Assembly: GCA_963783945.1 (NCBI GenBank)
Contig: CAWAPS010000002.1
Location: 682,001 to 746,000, forward strand
From: CAWAPS01 sp963783945
GTDB taxonomy: Bacteria; Actinomycetota; Acidimicrobiia; Acidimicrobiales; Palsa-688
Direction of reading: 5' to 3'
Length of the DNA stretch: 64,000 nt
Made by a program: the position numbers and the translations under genes. A model generated the notes under the pieces. It was not told where the DNA came from. It saw only the letters and a program-made list of their open reading frames with translations, and searched no databases. Below, piece by piece: positions 43,894-51,463 of this stretch (its first letter is position 1; the number at the start of each line of letters is the position of its first letter).

Positions 43894-44598
43894 ATGCAGG
43901 TTCTCGTGGTGGAGGATGACGACGCGATCGCCGAGCCACTCGTCGAAGGTCTGATCCGGGAAGGCTTCAATGTCGAGCGGGTGGGAACGGGCGCCGCCGC
44001 CCTGGCGGCACCGAGACCGGATCTCGTGCTTCTCGACCTGGCTCTACCGGACATAGATGGTTACAGCGTGTGCCAGCAGCTGAGGGCCCGCTCAGCCGTC
44101 CCGATCCTCGTGGTAACCGCCCGCGGGTCTGAGGGAGACCGGGTCATCGGCCTCGAGCTAGGGGCTGATGACTATCTGGTCAAGCCGTTCGGGTTCCGAG
44201 AGCTGGTCGCCCGCATCCGGGCGGTCATGCGCCGGGTGGGGGAGCCCCAGACCCTGCCAGCGGTCCAGGTGCTCGGGGCCCTGACGATAGACCGCCGGGC
44301 CCGTCGGATCTTCGTGAACGGGAACGAGATCGGGCTGGCCCGAAAGGAGTTCGACCTGCTCGCCCTGCTCGCCGACGATCCCGGGGGAGTCGTGACGAGG
44401 CAAACCATCCTCGAAGAGGTGTGGGACCCCCACTGGTACGGGCCGACCAAAACGCTGGACGTCCACGTAGCCTCTTTGCGTCGAAAGCTCGGCCATCCTG
44501 AGTGGATCGAGACCGTACGGCGGGTGGGCCTACGTCTGGGCGACCCCCTTCTGAACAGCTCGGGAGCGCCGAGGGGAAAGGCCGAGTCCCCCGGCTAA
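43894..44598 (+). CDS. OmpR/PhoB-family response regulator
   Basis: 234 residues. The receiver domain has the acidic pair EDDD (residues 7-10), phosphoacceptor Asp48 in LVLLDLALPD, and the Lys of DDYLVKPFG. The DNA-binding winged helix is seen in LTIDRRARRIFVNGNEIGLA, RKEFDLLALLADDPGGVVTR and DVHVASLRRKLG. It lies directly before the sensor kinase gene with no gap. Confidence 0.93.
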   Translation: MQVLVVEDDDAIAEPLVEGLIREGFNVERVGTGAAALAAPRPDLVLLDLALPDIDGYSVCQQLRARSAVPILVVTARGSEGDRVIGLELGADDYLVKPFGFRELVARIRAVMRRVGEPQTLPAVQVLGALTIDRRARRIFVNGNEIGLARKEFDLLALLADDPGGVVTRQTILEEVWDPHWYGPTKTLDVHVASLRRKLGHPEWIETVRRVGLRLGDPLLNSSGAPRGKAESPG

Positions 44599-45969
44599 GT
44601 GACCAGACGGCTGCTCATCTCGTATCTGGGCATGGCCATTCTCATCCTGCTCATCCTGGAGGTACCACTGGCGATCCTGGCCCAGCGATTCGAGCATGAC
44701 CTCGCAACCAATCAGGCCGAGCGCGATGCCAACGGACTGGCCGCGGTCGCGACCGAGGACATCGAGCTGTCAAACCCCGCGGCGTTGCGCGTCCTGGTAT
44801 CGAGCTACGAGGTGAGAACCGGTGGTGAGATCACGGTGGTGGCCCCGAACGGAGCGATCATGGCCGCGTCCAGCTCGGACGCCCACGCTGACAGTCAGGA
44901 CGAATGGAAGAACCTCGCCGAGCGTGCCCTGAAGGGGCAGTCCGCAACCATGTTCACCTCAGACGAAGGCCGCCCCTTTGCCGTCGCCTCGGTGCCGATC
45001 GCTTCCGACGGCGGCTCGCTCGGCGCGGTCATCCTCGGAACGCCCGCCGCGTTCACCGAGGATCGCATCCACGATATCTGGCTGGCCTTGGCCGTATTCG
45101 CGGTGGGAGCCATGGTCGTATCAGCCGTTGTCGGCATCATACTGGCCCGGTCCATGTCACAGCCGCTGGGCCGTCTCGAGTGGGCGGTAGGCCGGCTGGG
45201 CGAGGGAGACCTCGCCGTAAGGGCCCGCGATCGTGAGGGACCTCCGGAGATCAGGTCTCTCGCCCGCCGGTTCAACCAGATGGCGAGCCGCCTCGACGAG
45301 CTGGTCACCGCGCAAAAACGCTTCGTTGCTGACGCGTCACATCAGCTTCGTTCGCCTCTCACCGCCCTGCGACTTCGGATCGAGAATCTGGAAGCGGCCG
45401 CCGACGACAACAGTGCCGACGCCATCTCGGCCGTCGGTCGAGAGGTGCAACGCCTGTCCCGTCTGGTCGATGGGCTGCTGGTGTTGGGTCGAGCAGACCA
45501 GGAGACGGTCGAACGGCGCGAGATCGACATTTCCGAGGTGATACGGGAGAGATGCGAGAGCTGGTCGGCTCTCACATCGGAGCGCAACATCGAACTGGTT
45601 CACGAGGACGCCCCGCCTCGCTCCTCTATCTGCCGGCTCATACCAGGTGATCTGGATCAGATACTCGACAATCTGTTGGCGAACGCCGTCGAGGTCAGCC
45701 CTCCGAATGGCCGGATCATCGTGAGCCTCTCCTCGGGCGAAGGAAACCGCACCGAGATACACGTCGTCGACCAGGGTCCGGGCATGAGCCTTGAGGACCG
45801 GCGCCGGGCATTTGATCGGTTCTGGCAGGGTCCGGAGCGCCCGTCCGGTCACAGCGGGCTGGGCCTGGCCATAGTCCGGCAACTCGCCGTCCGCAACGGC
45901 CTGAGCGTCGAACTGCGCCAGGCCGAACCGAGCGGTCTGGACGCGGTCGTAAGCCTGACGCCTCGATAG
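44599..45969 (+). CDS. Sensor histidine kinase (HAMP, HisKA, HATPase)
   Basis: 456 residues. TM1 is about residues 8-27, a periplasmic sensor region runs to about 160, and TM2 is about 161-182, followed by HAMP (LARSMSQPLGRLEWAVGRL). The H-box is ADASHQLRSPLTALRLRIEN (His248), the N-box LDNLLANAVEVSPPNGR, G1 VDQGPGMS, F DRFW and G2 HSGLGLAIVRQL. Start GTG immediately follows the regulator's stop. Partner of the response regulator; the stimulus is not known. Confidence 0.93.
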   Translation: MTRRLLISYLGMAILILLILEVPLAILAQRFEHDLATNQAERDANGLAAVATEDIELSNPAALRVLVSSYEVRTGGEITVVAPNGAIMAASSSDAHADSQDEWKNLAERALKGQSATMFTSDEGRPFAVASVPIASDGGSLGAVILGTPAAFTEDRIHDIWLALAVFAVGAMVVSAVVGIILARSMSQPLGRLEWAVGRLGEGDLAVRARDREGPPEIRSLARRFNQMASRLDELVTAQKRFVADASHQLRSPLTALRLRIENLEAAADDNSADAISAVGREVQRLSRLVDGLLVLGRADQETVERREIDISEVIRERCESWSALTSERNIELVHEDAPPRSSICRLIPGDLDQILDNLLANAVEVSPPNGRIIVSLSSGEGNRTEIHVVDQGPGMSLEDRRRAFDRFWQGPERPSGHSGLGLAIVRQLAVRNGLSVELRQAEPSGLDAVVSLTPR

Positions 45970-46148
45970 GTAAAGGCACGGCAAGGCAATCCGTCAGTGG
46001 CCATGCCTCGGTACCCGCCTCAGGTCCGTCCGGGCGTTTCTCGATCCGGCCGCACAAACGCCGCCCCCTTTTCGAAGTGCGGTCACACCCTGGCCCTGGC
46101 CAGCGCCGCTAGGTTGTCGCCGAACTACCGGAACTGGAGGGCACGACC

Positions 46149-47036
46149 GTGGGTTATCTCGATGAAAGGGCCAAGTTGGATGGCAAGGTGGCCGCGGTCG
46201 TAGGCGGAGCCTCGGGGGTCGGCGCAGCCATAACCTTGGCGCTGGCCGAAGCCGGCGTAGATATCGCCTTCTGCGATCGCAAGGCGGATGCCATCGACGA
46301 CACACGAGCAGCAATCGAGCGGCTGGGGCGTCGGGCGACGGGCCGGGTGACGGATGCGTTCGACCCGCAACAGCTCGACGAGTTCTACGCCGCTTTCGAT
46401 AAGGACTTCGACCGCCTCGATATTGTCGTCAACGTCGCCGGCGAAGTACATTTCCGCCGTTTCGGTGAGACGACGCCCGAGGAATGGACGGCGGATGTTC
46501 ACCGCAACTTCGGTTGGGCCATTCGGTCGATCAGCCGGGCTCTTCCGAAGATCCGGGCCGGCGGACGAGGCGGGAGCATCATCAACTTCACCACCATCGA
46601 AGCCCACCGCGGCGCGGCCGGGATTGCAGCTTACGCCGGAGCCAAAGCCGGCCTGACCAACTTCAGCCGGGCTCTTGGCGTTGAATTAGCGCCCGAGCGC
46701 ATCCGGGTGAACATGGTCGCCCCTGACACTACGCCCAGCGAGACGACCATGAACTCCGTGCCCGAGGAGGTCAGCCGAGCGATCGGCGCACTGTCGCCGG
46801 AACTGCTGGGCCGGTCCTATGGCATGTACGTCCCCATGGGTGAGGCTCCTCCCGCTGACTCACTCGGGGACGCAGTGGTGTTTCTCGCCTCCGACCTGTC
46901 GTCGTGGATAACCGGGACCACGATGTACGTCGACGGTGGCACTTGGGCCTCCATGGGCTTCCTGCACTGGCCCGGGGTGATGGAGTGGTCGCCGGCGCCT
47001 CCCATCAACCTCTTCAAGGAAGATCTCTTCGAATGA
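46149..47036 (+). CDS. SDR family oxidoreductase
   Basis: 295 residues. VVGGASGVGAAITLALAEAG is the cofactor loop, AFCDRKAD ends strand 2 (Asp, NAD preference), NVAGEVHF replaces NNAG, INFTTIEAHRG holds the catalytic Ser/Thr position (Thr here) and YAGAK the Tyr-x3-Lys. It ends with a long tail MEWSPAPPINLFKEDLFE. GTG start with GGAGGG eight bases upstream. Confidence 0.88.
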   Translation: MGYLDERAKLDGKVAAVVGGASGVGAAITLALAEAGVDIAFCDRKADAIDDTRAAIERLGRRATGRVTDAFDPQQLDEFYAAFDKDFDRLDIVVNVAGEVHFRRFGETTPEEWTADVHRNFGWAIRSISRALPKIRAGGRGGSIINFTTIEAHRGAAGIAAYAGAKAGLTNFSRALGVELAPERIRVNMVAPDTTPSETTMNSVPEEVSRAIGALSPELLGRSYGMYVPMGEAPPADSLGDAVVFLASDLSSWITGTTMYVDGGTWASMGFLHWPGVMEWSPAPPINLFKEDLFE

Positions 47037-47080
47037 AATCCCGGTGAACGCAGTCACCAACGGCAGTCGCACGCATAGTT

Positions 47081-47117
47081 TGTGCGCTTAACCCGCTAGG
47101 AGCGGGTTAAGCGCACA
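47081..47117. terminator. Perfect 17-base-pair hairpin (terminator or regulatory dyad)
   Basis: TGTGCGCTTAACCCGCT (47081-47097) and its exact reverse complement (47101-47117) are separated by three bases, and the match extends imperfectly about seven bases further on each side (cata..t / ..tatg). It lies 45 bases after the SDR stop and 33 bases before the methyltransferase ATG, so it may terminate the first gene, attenuate the second or bind a dimeric regulator. Confidence 0.65.
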
Positions 47118-47150
47118 CAGTATGCGCGAGCTCCGCTTACTATCCTCCCG

Positions 47151-47951
47151 ATGAGCACAACCTGGGACCCCAGGCAGTACTTGAAGTTCGAGGACGAAAG
47201 AGGCCGGCCGTTCGCCGACCTTCTCGCCCGCATCGCTCACCCCGCACCCAACCACGTAGTGGATCTCGGCTGCGGTCCGGGCAACATGACTGCCAAGCTC
47301 CTCGACCGGTGGCCGGATGCCTCTATCCTGGGTGTCGACAACTCGGCCGAGATGATCGAGCAGGCCCGGGCCGTGGCCATACCCGGCCGGTTGGATTTCG
47401 TGCGGCAGGACGTCCGCGATTGGCGACCGGACGGGCCGGTTGACGTCCTGCTGTCGAACGCCACCCTCCAGTGGATTCCCGGGCACGCCGGCCTGTTTCC
47501 CCGGTTCATGGCCGCGCTCGCCCGGGGCGGGGTGTTCGCCTTCCAGGTCCCCGGCAACTTCGCCGAACCGAGCCATACCATCCTCGCCCGCCTGGCGGCC
47601 TCGGACCGCTGGCGGGACGTGCTCGGCCATCTGACCGGAGACCCGCCCGTGCTGTCGCCCGGCGAATATCTTTCGGCCCTCGCCGCGACGGGGGCGCAGG
47701 CTGACGTCTGGGAGACCACCTACCTGCACGTGCTCGATGGCCCGGACGCGGTACTGCAATGGCTCCGGGGGACCGGGCTCCGCCCCGCTCTGACCGCCCT
47801 CGAAGCCAAGGGCCGGAGGGGCGATACCGAGGAGTTCCTCGCCGCCTATTCGAGCCTCCTGCGGGCCGCCTATCCGACTGATGGGGGTGGGCGGACGGTT
47901 TTCCCGTTTCGCCGAATCTTCGCCGTAGCCTCTCTTCTAGCTGGACCGTAG
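47151..47951 (+). CDS. tam: Trans-aconitate 2-methyltransferase-like SAM-dependent methyltransferase
   Basis: 266 residues. WDPRQYLKFEDERGRPFADL is the typical Tam N-terminus. VVDLGCGPGNMTAKLL is motif I, LGVDNSAEMIEQAR motif II, and LSNATLQWIPGHAGLFPRFM the substrate-side segment; the end VFPFRRIFAVASLL matches the family tail. Tam methylates trans-aconitate formed by chemical isomerisation of the TCA intermediate. Confidence 0.85.
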   Translation: MSTTWDPRQYLKFEDERGRPFADLLARIAHPAPNHVVDLGCGPGNMTAKLLDRWPDASILGVDNSAEMIEQARAVAIPGRLDFVRQDVRDWRPDGPVDVLLSNATLQWIPGHAGLFPRFMAALARGGVFAFQVPGNFAEPSHTILARLAASDRWRDVLGHLTGDPPVLSPGEYLSALAATGAQADVWETTYLHVLDGPDAVLQWLRGTGLRPALTALEAKGRRGDTEEFLAAYSSLLRAAYPTDGGGRTVFPFRRIFAVASLLAGP

Positions 47952-48000
47952 GCGTATGCTGGAGCCGGTTGGTGGGCACCAACAAGGGTAGGGGCATAAA

Positions 48001-48282
48001 GTGCATATCGTTGCAGATGGCGAGCAGGTGCTCGCCGAGCAGTTCGTTCTGCTGCCCGACCGGCACGCGGTGAGCGTTCGGATCTCCGAGGACAGGATCG
48101 AGGGGTTCTGGCGGCTCGACGTAACCGAGCCAGGCGGAAGCCCGGGGCACCTGACCACCACGCTGGCACCGGGCGCCAGCTTCATGATGACGTTGATCGG
48201 AGACGCGCTCGGAGGTGACGCGCTGGCCTGGCGGCACCTCGCCGAGTGGGGTCGCACCAACCTGCTCCGGCAGCCGGCTTGA
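48001..48282 (+). CDS. Hypothetical protein
   Basis: 93 residues from GTG, with aagggtaggg upstream as a possible ribosome site. Beta-rich N-terminus (VADGEQVLAEQFVLLPDRHA, VSVRISEDRIEGFWRLDVTE) and a final WRHLAEWGRTNLL helix. No signal peptide, cysteine or recognisable motif. It follows the methyltransferase by about 50 bases. Family unknown. Confidence 0.55.
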   Translation: MHIVADGEQVLAEQFVLLPDRHAVSVRISEDRIEGFWRLDVTEPGGSPGHLTTTLAPGASFMMTLIGDALGGDALAWRHLAEWGRTNLLRQPA

Positions 48283-48333
48283 GCCGGATCGGTTCGCCCT
48301 GAGCGACGGGCAGCTGGCTACGATCTCGGAATC

Positions 48334-48612
48334 GTGACCACCGCCACCCCCGAAGCCATCGCCGAGCAGGCTGCCCTATTGTCGAAGCCAGGGGCGTCCG
48401 ACGGCGCAGTCGGTGCGTTGATCGAGGCGGCAGGGGGAGACCGGATAACCATCGAGGCCGCCCGAGATCAGATCGCCCTCCACCTGCACGGTGCGGTCGA
48501 CGACTGGGGGGCAACTGCGACACTGACGCTACTGAACCGGACGCTGAGCGAGATGCCGAGGAGCGACCCCCTGGACTGGCGGGTCCGCTGGACCAAGCAC
48601 CGCAAACCCTGA
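48334..48612 (+). CDS. Hypothetical protein
   Basis: 92 residues from a GTG start, largely helical (EAIAEQAALLSKPGASDGAV, IEAARDQIALHLHGAVDDWG) with a basic C-terminus (DWRVRWTKHRKP). I do not recognise the family. Codon use matches the neighbours. Confidence 0.5.
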   Translation: MTTATPEAIAEQAALLSKPGASDGAVGALIEAAGGDRITIEAARDQIALHLHGAVDDWGATATLTLLNRTLSEMPRSDPLDWRVRWTKHRKP

Positions 48613-48620
48613 CCGCCCCA

Positions 48621-48638
48621 CCGGCCCTGACGGGCCGG
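48621..48638 (+). terminator. Candidate terminator hairpin
   Basis: CCGGCCC-tgac-GGGCCGG forms a perfect 7-base stem with a 4-base loop nine bases after the stop of the preceding gene. No T tract. Confidence 0.45.
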
Positions 48639-48644
48639 CTCCTA

Positions 48645-48850
48645 GGCCCTAAGCGCCTGCCCCGGCCCCCCTGGGCGCCTGCCCCGGCCTCACCCGGGCG
48701 CCAGCCCCGGCGCCTCCCTAAGCGCCTGCCCCGGCCCCCCCTGGGCGCCTGCCCCGGCCTCCCTCAGGCGGCGGCCCGGGGCCCTGACCGCCCAGCTACC
48801 TGCCCGCGGCCTCACCCAGGCGCCAGCCCCGGGCCCTGACCGCCCAGGCC
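48645..48850. repeat. Very GC-rich direct repeats between convergent genes
   Basis: A roughly 45-base unit beginning ccctaagcgcctgccccgg recurs at about 48647 and 48716. Its half-unit 'gcgcctgccccggcc' occurs several more times, and gggccctgaccgccca is repeated at about 48779 and 48832. The repeats run into the 3' end of the minus-strand reductase gene, supplying its last residues (GLGGQGPGLAPG). Confidence 0.75.
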
Positions 48851-49876
48851 CGTCAAGCCGCGAGCCGTCGAGCCGTCGTCTTTGTCCACGATGTCCTGTC
48901 CCTCAAATGTCGACACGGGCACCCCGGCCTCCGCCATCGCTTTGAGGAACCGGCCCGGCTCGCCCACCAGCTCGGCCAGTCCGGCCGCCCCGGGGCGAGC
49001 CAGCCGGCCCGAGACGGCCCACCACGCCGCCTCCGCGCTGACCGAGGCGGCCGCCGGAGCGGGCGCCACGGCCGCCCCGATGATCTTGGTCTCCGCCCGC
49101 CCGGCCGCCCATCCCCGGACCTCCACCCGCACCGCGCCAACCCGCCCCTCGGCGTGAGGCGGGCGCAGCATCGGAAGCCATGAAGTAGTGCGGTCCCGCC
49201 GGGTCGCTTCGATCCGCGACGTCACCCTCCTGACCCCGGGGAAGGCAGGGGTGAGCAGAACCGGGTCGGCCAGGCTGGCCCGATAGCAGTCCGCCCCGCC
49301 CACGGGCTCGGGAAACCACACCAGCTCCCGGCCCGAACCCCCCGGTCGGCGCCTCCAGTCGCCGTCCTCCCAGTCAACGGCCACCCCGGCCAGGGCCGAG
49401 TGGTGCCGGCGGGCGCATGCCGGGCCGCCTGTGCCCAGGCTGGCCACATGCACCGAGTCCACCCGGTCCAACTGGTCGCGGAGAAAGATCGCCAGCACGC
49501 AGCTGAGCCCGGGCGCCATCGCCGTTCCCACGGCGACGGTCAGGCCGGCAGCGCGGGCGTCGGCGTCGAGAGCGAGAAGCGACCTGACCTCGGGCGGATC
49601 GGCGGTGCAGCAAACCACGTGGCTGCCGTTGTCCAGCGCGGCCTGAGCGGCCCTCCGGGCCCCGCTGGGAACGGCGATCACGGTCACATCCCCCTTGGGG
49701 ATGAGCGAAAGTGTTCCCCGCTCGACCCGGATTCGTGCCCCGGCGTCTCGAACCAGACGGGAGAATCGATTCGGGTCGCGGTGAACGACCGTCACCGATT
49801 CGAAGGCGCTGTAGTCGGCCAGGCCCTCAGCCACCCGCTGACCGACCGCGCCGACACCAACCACCACTGCCTGCAT
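48812..49876 (-). CDS. Saccharopine dehydrogenase-like NAD(P)-binding protein
   Basis: 354 residues. The N-terminal Rossmann motif is VVVGVGAVGQRVAEGLADY; the strand-2 region gives VVHRDPNRF. TVIAVPSGARRAAQAALDNG and VVCCTADPPEVRSLL, then AVGTAMAPGLSCVLA, resemble the saccharopine dehydrogenase/LYS9-like superfamily rather than Gfo/Idh enzymes. The C-terminal tail is encoded by the GC-rich repeats. It is the last gene of the minus-strand Mau-like run, 11 bases after a small membrane-protein gene. Confidence 0.7.
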   Translation of the reverse strand: MQAVVVGVGAVGQRVAEGLADYSAFESVTVVHRDPNRFSRLVRDAGARIRVERGTLSLIPKGDVTVIAVPSGARRAAQAALDNGSHVVCCTADPPEVRSLLALDADARAAGLTVAVGTAMAPGLSCVLAIFLRDQLDRVDSVHVASLGTGGPACARRHHSALAGVAVDWEDGDWRRRPGGSGRELVWFPEPVGGADCYRASLADPVLLTPAFPGVRRVTSRIEATRRDRTTSWLPMLRPPHAEGRVGAVRVEVRGWAAGRAETKIIGAAVAPAPAAASVSAEAAWWAVSGRLARPGAAGLAELVGEPGRFLKAMAEAGVPVSTFEGQDIVDKDDGSTARGLTGLGGQGPGLAPG

Positions 49877-49887
49877 GCCAGTGGCTT

Positions 49888-50025
49888 CTAGTCGAGCTCG
49901 TCGGTGGTCAACTCGCGCCAGCCGCCCCGCTGCGGGGGAGTTCCCCCTGAGCCGCGCAGTCTCACGATGCCGGCGATGATCACAGTTGCGCCGAGAGCCA
50001 CCAGCGTCCGGCGGAGAGCCTTCAT
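49888..50025 (-). CDS. Small single-pass membrane protein (45 aa)
   Basis: A short gene of 45 codons: ATG, basic start (KALRRT), one hydrophobic helix TLVALGATVIIAGIVRL, a Gly/Pro linker, and a C-terminus GGWRELTTDELD. AGGA lies about eight bases before the ATG. It fits exactly between the lipoprotein stop (10 bases upstream) and the reductase start. Small proteins with an N-terminal helix and a 'W.ELT.DEL' tail are known in actinobacteria, but no function can be assigned. Confidence 0.6.
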   Translation of the reverse strand: MKALRRTLVALGATVIIAGIVRLRGSGGTPPQRGGWRELTTDELD

Positions 50026-50035
50026 CGGTGGGATC

Positions 50036-50572
50036 CTACTTAGAGCTGGACGCCGGCTCTACCGCGAGGGTCACGCGTTGGCTCGCCGAGCCGGTCGGGG
50101 ACGTTCCGATCCACCGGACCTCGAGAACGGAGAACTGGGGCCCGTCCGCGCCGGTCACAACGTCGCTCAGAACAAGGTGAGCGGGGGCCGTCACGGGATG
50201 GCCGTTGACGGTCAGGTGCACCGTTCCCTGCCCCTCGGCCCCGCTGGTGTCCCAGGACGTCCACTGCACGCCGGTCGCCATTTCTGTGGCGATGCCGCAT
50301 TTGATCAAGAGAGTGGAGGGCTTGTAGGCCCCGGCCCCGCAGTCGGGCACCGTCGGCAGCTGGCCGGCGACCGTCGCCGGGGGCGAAGTGGTTGCGACCG
50401 GTGCCGTCATGGTCGGCGTCGACGCGGTGGAAGGAGATGATGTCTGGGCCACGTCCGAGTGGCTGCTGCAGCCGGCCAGGATGGTGGCAACCGCAGCCGC
50501 TGCCATCGCTGCGAGGACGCGACCCCTCACTGGGAGCCGACCCGGCCCGCGCTCTGACGGGGCGCCGTCCAT
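50036..50572 (-). CDS. Putative lipoprotein in the Mau-like operon
   Basis: 178 residues. An N-terminal signal (VRGRVLAAMAAAAVATILAGC) ends in a lipobox ILAGC, with Cys35 as the lipidation site. A Ser/Thr/Pro-rich linker follows, then a compact domain with two cysteines (VPDCGAGAYKPSTLLIKCG) and beta strands ending RVTLAVEPASSSK. Unknown family. The start ATG lies one base after the stop of the CcdA-like gene, so it is part of the same operon and likely acts outside the membrane. Confidence 0.7.
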   Translation of the reverse strand: MDGAPSERGPGRLPVRGRVLAAMAAAAVATILAGCSSHSDVAQTSSPSTASTPTMTAPVATTSPPATVAGQLPTVPDCGAGAYKPSTLLIKCGIATEMATGVQWTSWDTSGAEGQGTVHLTVNGHPVTAPAHLVLSDVVTGADGPQFSVLEVRWIGTSPTGSASQRVTLAVEPASSSK

Positions 50573-50573
50573 G

Positions 50574-51446
50574 CTAGCCGTCGAGCCGGCGCACACCCGC
50601 CGTCGCGGCGGCGGGAGTGGCGCCTTTTGCTTGGGCCATCGAACCGGCAGGCGGCATTGCGGGCTCCGGCCGGCGGACCACCACCCCGCTCCGGACCAGG
50701 GTGCTGATCGCAAGCACCGCCGCCACCGCGCCACCAAGAGCCAGGGCCGCGGCCTGGTTGGCCCGGGCCAGCTCGGTCGCACCAACCCCGGCCACCGCAA
50801 GCGCGGCGGCGATCGCCAGCAGGCGCACCGGTGGTCCGGCCCGGTCGATCCGGCGATGCAGCGCCCGGAGGCGGGCCGGCGTACTGGCTCGGGCCGTCAA
50901 GAGGACCGTTGCCCCGCGAGCCAGACCGAACGCTCCGCAGACAGCCAGCGCGGCCCACGGCCGGGCCGTCAGGCCGGCTAGGGCCACCACGAGGAACACC
51001 GTCGCCGTCATGACGTAGGTCGCCACTCCCACCCCGATCTGCCAGCCGAACCCGGCCCCGTAGAACCAGGGGCGGTAGCGGTCGAGCCATCGGTCGTCCA
51101 CCTGCCGGCGCACTATTGGAAGGCGATCGCCGAATACGCCGGCGTCCACCCCGGCCGCCAGCAGCGCAGCCGCGGTCGCCACGAAGGTGATGGCGTCGGT
51201 TCCGCCGGCGCCCGCTGCGGCCAGCACCGCGGCCATCCCGGCCGCGGCTGCGCCCAGGGTCAGGCCGCCGGCGACCGCGCCGACCAGGTACCAGGTGGCG
51301 GTGACGGCGTACCGGTGGCGCCGGCCGTGCTCGCCGAAGGGTGTGATGGACGAGAGCATCGACAAGCCGCACGGTGACCAGGTCGAGCGAGCTGCCGCCG
51401 CCACCGCGGTGAGCACTCCCAACCCGACGAGCAGTTCTGCACTCAA
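50574..51446 (-). CDS. CcdA/MauF-like membrane protein
   Basis: 290 residues with about seven hydrophobic segments. The first loop has RSTWSPCGLSMLSSITPFGE: the 'SPCGLSML' cysteine motif is the hallmark of the CcdA/DsbD/MauF membrane thiol-reductase group. A second Cys lies mid-protein (ALAVCGAFGLARG) where CcdA has its partner Cys. CcdA-like proteins carry reducing power across the membrane to periplasmic thioredoxins such as MauD. The gene starts 17 bases after the MauA-like gene. Confidence 0.75.
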   Translation of the reverse strand: MSAELLVGLGVLTAVAAAARSTWSPCGLSMLSSITPFGEHGRRHRYAVTATWYLVGAVAGGLTLGAAAAGMAAVLAAAGAGGTDAITFVATAAALLAAGVDAGVFGDRLPIVRRQVDDRWLDRYRPWFYGAGFGWQIGVGVATYVMTATVFLVVALAGLTARPWAALAVCGAFGLARGATVLLTARASTPARLRALHRRIDRAGPPVRLLAIAAALAVAGVGATELARANQAAALALGGAVAAVLAISTLVRSGVVVRRPEPAMPPAGSMAQAKGATPAAATAGVRRLDG

Positions 51447-51463
51447 GTCTCTCCTCCTTCCTC

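Noticed and set aside
48645..48850. Structured non-coding RNA or riboswitch
   Set aside because: The pattern is tandem and direct, extremely C-rich and not organised as a conserved fold. Simple repeat expansion is enough.
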